This document shows, one piece after another, positions 59,101-64,000 of a DNA stretch of 64,000 bases. Numbering within the stretch: the stretch's first letter is position 1; every line of letters begins with the position of its first letter. The DNA comes from Blastocatellia bacterium. Lineage in GTDB: Bacteria; Acidobacteriota; Blastocatellia; Pyrinomonadales; Pyrinomonadaceae. The stretch is from the NCBI GenBank assembly GCA_003168335.1, contig PMSM01000005.1:1-64000 (forward strand), read 5' to 3'. The notes under the pieces were generated by a model. It saw only the letters and a program-made list of their open reading frames with translations. It had not been told where the DNA came from and ran no database searches. Made by a program: the position numbers and the translations under genes.

Positions 59101-60538
59101 CTTCTTTAGCTTCGCGCGTTTGTTGCTCGACGCGATCCACCGACTGCTTCATGCGGTTGATGACGCCTTCATAACGGCCACCGCCCCAACGCGGGCGCGC
59201 CCGATCCAGCAGCGCCGAGGCTTTCTTTGCCGTCTTGTTCATCATCGGAATTGAGGCGGCTTTGAAGCGTTCCGGCGAGACGGCCCAGGGTTCAATGCGG
59301 GCGCTGATTTCCCGAAACAGTTTCAGGCCATCCTCTTTTTGCTGCTCCTGGTGCCGCCGGTACAGACCGACCAGTGAGACGATGCGCTCCATGTTGTTGG
59401 GATTCGCGTCGCTGGTTGCAGCCTGGTGCACGAGGCGCGGTTCTTCGATACAGGCTTGCGCGGCAACTGCGAGCATGACCGCGGACACTTGATCGACTGG
59501 AGTTATGTCGAGGATCAAAGTTTTGTTCGCCGGAATCTGGCGCTGACCTTTCAAGGTCATGAAGATGATCGGCGCCGTGGTCGTGAATCCTTCATTCCAG
59601 CCGGGAAACGGATAGGTCTTTGCGGATTCGACGATGCTGGGGCGCACAATGCTGCGCACGATTCCGGTTTCAGCCGCGACCAGTTGTTCTCCGAGGGCCT
59701 TGGCATAAGTATAAATATTGGGCCAACCCCAGAACTTCGCGCGCTCGATACCGAGCTCGGTCAATCGATTGCGAGTCCAGACTTTTCGTTCCCGGGCCAC
59801 CGCCAGCCCGAGCGCATCGGGATCATCTCCGTCGCGCATTTCTTCGTTCAGGCGCTGGCGCGCTTGCTCGCGAAATTGCGCCACTCGCATGGCGTCCTTA
59901 GCTTCTTCGCGCGCGCGCTCAGACATCTTCGCGCAATCCTTGATCTCCTGCTCGACTGAGAACTCGACGCCCGGTAGTTCGGCGTGGCGCGGAAAATATC
60001 CAATCACGTCGTCGTTTTCCCAAACCGCGCCCGATCGATTTCCGGCGACGAAACAAGTGGAGATGTGAACCAGACAGGGCCGCTTCATGCGCTTCGTAAA
60101 CGCAATCACGTTTTGCGTGCCCACGACGTTGGTGCGCAGTCCGCTCTCCAGAGTCGGGTTGAAGGTAACGTTACCGGCCGAATTAATAATGACGTCGAGG
60201 TCGTCGGCGATGCGCTGTGCTTCTTCATCGCTGAAACCAAGATTGTGCTCGGCGATATCACCGCCGACGATTGCTACTTTGTCGCGAATGAAACCGTCCA
60301 GGGCGCTGCCGTATCGCTCGCGCAAAGGATCGAAGGGCGGGGCCGTAATTACGTTGTTCCAAAAACGGGTTTCGGATTCCTCCTGCGAGCGGGCGCGGAC
60401 CGTGACGTATACGCGCCCGACGTTGGGAAAGCGGTGCAGCAGCAGGCTGAGCGTGACTTTACCGAGAAAACCCGTGCTGCCGATCAGGAAAACCCGGCGG
60501 TCCTTATAGATTTCGGTTGGTGAAAGCTTCGTCGTCAT
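56111..60538 (-). CDS. Acyl reductase - AMP ligase - acyl carrier - acyltransferase fusion
   Basis: ATG 60538 gives 1475 residues. Order: (1) fatty acyl reductase-type NAD-binding domain, about 10-400: GSTGFLGKVTLSLLLHRFP, VIINSAGNVTFNP, HISTCFVAG, YxxxK in YTYAKALGEQLV near 275; (2) AMP-forming acyl ligase, about 590-1130: SLIFTSGTTGRPKGVMLSH near 726, LEGYGLTEASPV, WLYTGDLGRIDDEGNL; (3) acyl carrier protein, phosphopantetheine Ser near 1158 in LPDLGFDSLMFVELA; (4) PlsC acyltransferase, NHSSHLD near 1265 and FPEGTRS near 1340. It could activate a fatty acid, hold it on the carrier, reduce it and/or transfer it to a glycerol backbone. The domain set recalls ElbD, the multidomain protein of myxobacterial ether lipid synthesis; I recall this from the literature and cannot check similarity here. 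Confidence 0.9.
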   Translation of the reverse strand: MTTKLSPTEIYKDRRVFLIGSTGFLGKVTLSLLLHRFPNVGRVYVTVRARSQEESETRFWNNVITAPPFDPLRERYGSALDGFIRDKVAIVGGDIAEHNLGFSDEEAQRIADDLDVIINSAGNVTFNPTLESGLRTNVVGTQNVIAFTKRMKRPCLVHISTCFVAGNRSGAVWENDDVIGYFPRHAELPGVEFSVEQEIKDCAKMSERAREEAKDAMRVAQFREQARQRLNEEMRDGDDPDALGLAVARERKVWTRNRLTELGIERAKFWGWPNIYTYAKALGEQLVAAETGIVRSIVRPSIVESAKTYPFPGWNEGFTTTAPIIFMTLKGQRQIPANKTLILDITPVDQVSAVMLAVAAQACIEEPRLVHQAATSDANPNNMERIVSLVGLYRRHQEQQKEDGLKLFREISARIEPWAVSPERFKAASIPMMNKTAKKASALLDRARPRWGGGRYEGVINRMKQSVDRVEQQTREAKEAFEMFLPFTVENAYVFRSDNVRSLFARIREDEQQLLTWNPEMFDWYDYWLNIHMPGLKKWVLPTLEEDMRAQPKRIYTYRDLLEMFETTTKRHATRVAMRIERDGRNEQYTYADLRELSTRAAAFFASHNIKSGDRVMLFSQNAPEWGMTYFGVLRAGATCIPVDPESSTDEVVNFARAGEASGLIISTKLKAERSDLPEKLKTAGLDKVRLWTYEEVFEMPDEHTEDERNALLPQRVSPQSVASLIFTSGTTGRPKGVMLSHRNLTSMVSMLSSVFDMDTSDGVLSVLPLHHTFEFSTGFLTPLSRGAQITYLSELSSEHLAKAIKNGHVTGMVGVPALWELLHRRIKTRLHDRGKLVGETADLLIRFNAWLRDKTPLNFGQLLFYPIHEGMGGRVRYFISGGSALNEKVQRDFQGLGFTILEGYGLTEASPVLTVTRPENRMLAGTVGKSLPGVEVRISEPDRSGVGEVIARGPNVMLGYFGNEEATRETLVDRWLYTGDLGRIDDEGNLYLVGRSKDIIVDTNGKNVYPDEVEEVYQESPYIKELSVIGLPDGIGEKVACVVVPNDEYDIALSRAEVRQKIEEHFREVSATLPYYKRVKLLQFTEEELPRTATRKVKRREVLDLMQKIQEGARSSPEVSGEEMTGDAAWLIDIIASVSNRPLDEVSINSRLPDLGFDSLMFVELATAIENAGGALTAPERLNEVQDVRELLGVVNRQGTQRREATRLRLDSEKSDEEIHIPEFLKAIGNKGVELAQRALYERLLRTKYEGQTNIPYHTNFIVAANHSSHLDMGLVKMALDDAGQDLVALAAADYFFDTKYKRAYMENFTNLVPMERTGSLRQSLRHARSFLDRGFNALIFPEGTRSMTGIMADFKPVIGYLALASRVGILPVYLQGTYQAFPKGSTILKSRDVAARIGRFLAAEELEEMTRGLARAEAYRLIATHVRHAIVNLRDRTNVKFDAKALREQWKAERRSGRARLEASEEEFVTAEA

Positions 60539-60571
60539 TTTTTTGGAAACGTTCAACCGCCGGTGCGAATT

Positions 60572-61060
60572 TCAGCGGGCGCTTTTTCCCCCGCGATGTC
60601 TTAGCAACTCAGCCACAGCCGTATTGTTTCTGTTGATGGCAGTGTCCAGGGCGGTGCCTTGTTCGCTAATGACATTGATGTCGGCGCCGCGCAGGAGAAG
60701 CTCCTTGATGACGTCGGCGTGTCCGCTGTACGCCGCCTCGATAAGAGGAGTGCTGCCCCAGTTTTCACGAGCGTTTACGTCCGCACCTTCGTCCAGTAAG
60801 TAACGAACTACGTCCAGTTTTCCTTCGCCGGCAGCCAGGAAGAGCGGCCTCCCGGAATTACCTCGCGCGTTGACGTTCGCGCCGGCAAAGTGAAGTAGCT
60901 GCATGCGACGGAGGTTTCCGTCAATCGTCGCCTGGGCAAAGGATCGCTGTCGCTGCGCCCTGACCCGCGGCAAGCTGTTCACCAGCGCCAGCGAGAAAAC
61001 GAGCGTGCTGGTAAAGGCGATCGCTGGGACGAAAATCGATTTTGCCGTGTCGCTATTCAT
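60572..61060 (-). CDS. Ankyrin repeat protein with signal anchor
   Basis: ATG 61060 gives 162 residues. A hydrophobic N-terminal helix (SIFVPAIAFTSTLVFSLALVNSLP) is followed by about three ankyrin repeats (SGRPLFLAAGEGKLDVVRYLLDEGADVNAREN and WGSTPLIEAAYSGHADVIKELLLRGADINV). Such repeats bind proteins. It is exported or membrane-held. It lies between the LarA-like gene and the giant ligase gene on the same strand, with only 33 bases before the ligase start, and so probably shares the transcript. Confidence 0.8.
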   Translation of the reverse strand: MNSDTAKSIFVPAIAFTSTLVFSLALVNSLPRVRAQRQRSFAQATIDGNLRRMQLLHFAGANVNARGNSGRPLFLAAGEGKLDVVRYLLDEGADVNARENWGSTPLIEAAYSGHADVIKELLLRGADINVISEQGTALDTAINRNNTAVAELLRHRGGKSAR

Positions 61061-61067
61061 AAACTCA

Positions 61068-61133
61068 GTGGCACAGACTTCAGTCTGTGATGACCCTGTA
61101 GAGAGAAGAATCACAGACTGAAGTCTGTGCCAC
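61068..61133. repeat. Paired-hairpin element between ankyrin and LarA-like genes
   Basis: GTGGCACAGACTTCAGTCTG and its inverted partner CAGACTGAAGTCTGTGCCAC, spaced by ~20 bases. The third full copy of the 38218-38274 type. It begins 7 bases before the ankyrin start codon and ends 4 bases before the LarA-like stop codon (61138). Confidence 0.9.
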
Positions 61134-61137
61134 TTTC

Positions 61138-62736
61138 TTATTCCATATCGGCGATGCCAATCATCGGCTGGTGCAGCATCGTAATTTCGGCCGAGCTGCC
61201 CATATAAGTTCGCGCCATCGCAATGGCTTCCGTGAGATTGTCCGCGCGCTCCCAGCCCAGCATGGCGGGAACATGGGCGTTCTCAGCGCCGGCAGCGATT
61301 ACCTTGCCGACATGCTGGCGTCCGTTCTCTCCCCAGTACCACATAAAAAATGGATGCGCGCCGTGATAGGCGTTGCCGCGCCGGTACATCTCGACATAGC
61401 TCGGGTTGTTTGCGAACTCGCGCTCGTACTTGTCTCGCAGATAGAAGGCGTCGCGTGATTCCGGCAATAGGCGATTGAAAAACTCTATGTAGCTGGGATG
61501 CATATTGTGATCGAACTGGTCATAGCAGGGGTGATGAATGATCATCACGCCGCCTTTCCTCAACAGGGGCTTATTACGATAAAAATTGAAGTGATAGCCC
61601 AGCCCCATCACTTGCACGAGCAAAGGATTCAAGATCGAATACACGTTGTAGGGCGAAATATCGGGAATGCCGGTAATCAGAATGTCGCACTGGCCCCGCA
61701 CGGGAATTGAATACTGCTGAAAGCCCTTCTCGATGATCTTCGCATGTACCGGTTCGGTCTTGCCGGCATAGCAGGCGGTCATCTCGTATTGCGCCGGCAT
61801 CGAGTGCAGCATTTTGCGACGCGCGGCGCGAGGCAGCTTGCCCATCGCGTAGCGCATGGCTTCAAACTTCATCCGATCAAACGCGCTGAAGTCGTCCTCG
61901 TTCTTGGTGAGGAAATCCATGTCGCCTTTGTACATGCGATTGTTGATGGCCGTCTCGATATGAAAAACGTTCAGATGCTCATCGACAATCTTGCCCAGGC
62001 GTCCGCACTTGTTGCTGAGCTCTGAGCGCGCCGGATCCATATAACTGTCGGAATCGCGAATTGTCTGTGGTTCGTGGTGCGCCCGCAGGGATTCGTAATC
62101 GCAAAGCCCGACGGCCACCGATTTGTGACCGCCATCCATCGGTACAAAATTGATGTTGGCGTAAATGAGCAGATCGCTTTCGGCTGCGCGGCGGTTGAGC
62201 GTCAACGGTTCCTTGTGGCGCGTCTCGCCAATCTTGATCAGGCCTTCCTTCCATTCAGCATCGTGGTTGTAATAACGATCGGGATAGTACCCATCAAAGA
62301 TCTTCTGGCCCACCATCCGTTTCATTTCCCAGGCCGTCATTTTGCGGTGCAGGGAATTGGCGATGATGATGTGGACATCGTCCACGCCGTTTCCGGCGAG
62401 CATGTCCAGCACTATCTCAAGCATGGTCTGGCGAATGTCCGGCGTGGCCATGGGCGGCAAAGGCAGACTGATGTCGTCGACCGCGATGGTGACTTTCATC
62501 CCCGGCTCAAGCTGAGCAAAGAGCGGATCGCAACCGAGCGGATGATTCAGCGCATAGCGAATCGCCGCTTCGCGATTTGGCAGGCCTTTGACCGGTGGAT
62601 TGGGATAAAGGACGCGCGTGCCGACCGGCAAATCCTCAAGAATAAAATCTTCTCCCGAAGGCATGATGCGCGGCGCGCTGTCGCTGTCGATGTACACGAT
62701 CGATTCGTGTGTTTTTCTTCTTAGTTGAAGTGCCAT
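61138..62736 (-). CDS. LarA-like (DUF2088) protein
   Basis: ATG 62736 gives 532 residues; about 16 codons further upstream are open but look non-coding. The fold of nickel-dependent lactate racemase LarA is suggested by the N-terminal domain: [27 protein letters not shown] (compare the DITRP segment), then [20 protein letters not shown] and [24 protein letters not shown], where a Lys and two His occur at the places of the cofactor-binding residues. The C-terminal half is long and differs from LarA, with [24 protein letters not shown]. LarA homologues catalyse racemisation or epimerisation of hydroxy acids with a nickel pincer cofactor. Its substrate and need for cofactor are unknown. It lies beside a HAD phosphatase and the giant ligase. 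Confidence 0.75.
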   Translation of the reverse strand: MALQLRRKTHESIVYIDSDSAPRIMPSGEDFILEDLPVGTRVLYPNPPVKGLPNREAAIRYALNHPLGCDPLFAQLEPGMKVTIAVDDISLPLPPMATPDIRQTMLEIVLDMLAGNGVDDVHIIIANSLHRKMTAWEMKRMVGQKIFDGYYPDRYYNHDAEWKEGLIKIGETRHKEPLTLNRRAAESDLLIYANINFVPMDGGHKSVAVGLCDYESLRAHHEPQTIRDSDSYMDPARSELSNKCGRLGKIVDEHLNVFHIETAINNRMYKGDMDFLTKNEDDFSAFDRMKFEAMRYAMGKLPRAARRKMLHSMPAQYEMTACYAGKTEPVHAKIIEKGFQQYSIPVRGQCDILITGIPDISPYNVYSILNPLLVQVMGLGYHFNFYRNKPLLRKGGVMIIHHPCYDQFDHNMHPSYIEFFNRLLPESRDAFYLRDKYEREFANNPSYVEMYRRGNAYHGAHPFFMWYWGENGRQHVGKVIAAGAENAHVPAMLGWERADNLTEAIAMARTYMGSSAEITMLHQPMIGIADME

Positions 62737-62744
62737 AGTCAGAA

Positions 62745-62816
62745 TCCGGTCACAGATAAACGCGGATGGCCACAGATAGACCAAAATACTTGTGTAAATC
62801 TGTGTTCATCGGTGGC
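62745..62816. repeat. Remnant of the CAGATT repeat
   Basis: CACAGATAAACGCGGATGGC, CACAGATAGACC and GTAAATCTGTGTTCATCGG fill the gap between the LarA-like and HAD genes. The last base abuts the HAD stop codon at 62817. Confidence 0.55.
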
Positions 62817-63479
62817 TCATTTCAAGTTCAAGATCGGCCAATCATGATGCAGCGCTGTTTGCCGCAAGCGAAAATCAGGATTCACAACAGCCGGATGACC
62901 AACAATCGAGAGCATAGGCAGATCGCTCATGCTGTCTGAGTACGCGAAAGACTCGCTTAGGTTGATGCCTTCGCGCTCGGCGAACGTGCGAATCCACGAA
63001 GCTTTGGTTGCTGACGCCAGCACCGGCGGCAACAAACGTCCGGTCGCCACCCCTTTGACAAATTCCAGACGGTTCGCGACATAGTCGATGATTCCCAGGT
63101 ACTCCATCAGCGGCTTTACCGAAACATCCAAAGCGCCGGTTACGACGACCTGTCGCAATCCAATGCTGCGTGATTTCTCGATCAATTCAAACGTACCGGG
63201 AAACACAGCCGGTTTGAGAACCTTCTCAAACAACTCGTCGGCGAAGAACCGCATCCGATCCTCGGTTTCGCCTTTGTATCGCTTGAAGAAAAGATCGTTA
63301 AAGACTTTTCGGCTATACTGATCGCTGACGGCGAACAGAGGCACGCTTAGTAAAGTGGCCGCGCTCTTGGTGAAGCTGCGAACCAGATTGGGCTGATTGC
63401 GTGCATAGAAGCCCAGAGTATGGACCAGGTTCGTACTGACCAGGGTTCCTTCGAGATCGTAGAATGCTGCCGCTGCCAC
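62817..63479 (-). CDS. HAD-superfamily phosphatase, subfamily IB
   Basis: GTG 63479, just after AAGGGGG, gives 220 residues; the frame upstream is not needed. Motif I is AFYDLEGTLV (DxDGT with the second Asp changed to Glu), motif II is VVVTGALDVSVK, and the motif III/IV region is ASWIRTFAEREGINLSESFAYSDSMSDLPML with Lys and the DSxxD pair. This is the PSPase-like HAD-IB class; related enzymes dephosphorylate phosphoserine, lysophosphatidate or other small phosphates. The substrate is unknown. It is the first gene of the minus-strand block that includes the LarA-like and giant ligase genes. Confidence 0.82.
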   Translation of the reverse strand: MAAAAFYDLEGTLVSTNLVHTLGFYARNQPNLVRSFTKSAATLLSVPLFAVSDQYSRKVFNDLFFKRYKGETEDRMRFFADELFEKVLKPAVFPGTFELIEKSRSIGLRQVVVTGALDVSVKPLMEYLGIIDYVANRLEFVKGVATGRLLPPVLASATKASWIRTFAEREGINLSESFAYSDSMSDLPMLSIVGHPAVVNPDFRLRQTALHHDWPILNLK

Positions 63480-63565
63480 CAAGCCCCCTTCGTGCGCTCT
63501 GCTGGTTGTTCGAGCGCGCCAATATACCTTATTCTGCTGATGAGGGAAAGGCAAAGTGACCGTGT

Positions 63566-64000
63566 ATGAAGAGACTATACAATAGATGCTTAGAGGTGGG
63601 CTGTTTGTGCAGGAATGCTGCAAAACTTGAGCTTTTGCTCATCGTAATTGCTTTGGCGATGGCCGGGATATCGTGCCGAAAAGCGGCTATTGCCAACGTA
63701 GATCGTCCGGCTGGACGTCCCTCAACCGAGGCGATCGCTGAGGCCGAGCAGTTATACGCCGGCAGGGCGGATCTGGTGAAAGTCCGGCAGGGACTTGTGG
63801 TGCTGCGGCAGGCCCAGGCCGATGGTCAGGCGAACTATGACCTCGCCTGGCAGCTATCGAAGTTCAACTACTATCTCGGCGCACACAGTCCCGATTCGAC
63901 TGAGCAGGGCAAGGCATTTCATGATGGCATCGAAGCCGGAAAGCTCGCGGTGAAACTGCAGGATGGCAAGCCTGACGGTCACTTCTGGCTGGGCGCGAAT
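63566..64000 (+). CDS. TRAP transporter TatT-family lipoprotein (partial)
   Basis: ATG 63566 opens a frame that continues past the window end (at least 145 residues). The N-terminal region has a hydrophobic stretch LELLLIVIALAMAGIS followed by Cys, a lipobox, so it is probably a lipoprotein. The following sequence, AIAEAEQLYAGRADLVKVRQGLVVLRQA, then NYDLAWQLSKFNYYLG and AGKLAVKLQDGKPDGHFWLGAN, matches the TPR-like TatT family named for a component of TRAP transport operons. Its real function is poorly known. It diverges from the HAD gene. Confidence 0.75.
   Translation, partial: MKRLYNRCLEVGCLCRNAAKLELLLIVIALAMAGISCRKAAIANVDRPAGRPSTEAIAEAEQLYAGRADLVKVRQGLVVLRQAQADGQANYDLAWQLSKFNYYLGAHSPDSTEQGKAFHDGIEAGKLAVKLQDGKPDGHFWLGAN

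Noticed and set aside
62737-62784. Longer start for the LarA-like gene
   Set aside because: The extra codons are repeat-derived sequence (CAGATAAACGCGG-type) and ATG 62736 begins the conserved protein.

Overview
The window looks like chromosomal DNA from an acidobacterium, probably of the Blastocatellia/Pyrinomonadales kind. The reasons are two secreted proteins of the VWFA-related acidobacterial type, a pilM-N-O-P-Q cluster followed by a Roadblock protein, a DUF4337 protein, an ECF sigma factor beside a zinc-ribbon/TonB protein, a fibronectin-III spacer protein common in such genomes, and very many short palindromic repeats between genes. This placement is inference from gene content; no rRNA is present.

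Left end (1-8.5 kb) is accessory. A 21-bp repeat/palindrome array precedes a fibronectin-III gene that has lost one base at codon 3. Then come a polytopic UbiA-type prenyltransferase and a 1097-residue nuclease-methyltransferase (type ISP-like restriction enzyme). A UPF0175/DUF3368 toxin-antitoxin pair with a broken toxin follows, sitting between two ~205-bp direct repeats that duplicate the promoter and first codons of a CBS-domain gene.

8.7-25 kb is mostly housekeeping and envelope genes: PQQ sugar dehydrogenase, methyltransferase, an OsmC-lytic transglycosylase pair, VWFA and TPR proteins, an M14 peptidase, tRNA-His, tRNA-Arg, tRNA-Pro, HU and RdgB. 25.2-31.2 kb is the type IV pilus alignment/secretin operon. 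31.5-45 kb holds membrane proteins, MtgA, a second VWFA protein, a small Arg/Tyr-rich secreted protein, two Dpp-type permeases, UbiE/MenG, a catalytically degenerate M16 protein, the ECF sigma/TonB pair, an aminotransferase and CoaD. 45.3-50.1 kb carries a secreted protein and MetH.

50.2-63.5 kb is rich in lipid-type enzymes: a PlsC-like acyltransferase, a diacylglycerol kinase-like protein, and a minus-strand block made of HAD phosphatase, LarA-like protein, ankyrin protein, a 1475-residue acyl reductase-AMP ligase-ACP-PlsC fusion and an extended SDR. An uncharacterised two-gene operon (53.3-54.6 kb) interrupts it. The window ends inside a TatT-family lipoprotein gene.

Two observations stand out. 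First, the reductase-ligase-ACP-acyltransferase block has the parts needed to build a reduced (possibly ether-type) lipid. Second, a family of paired-hairpin repeats has arms that change in a compensatory way, often abuts stop codons, and in one case is translated inside metH.
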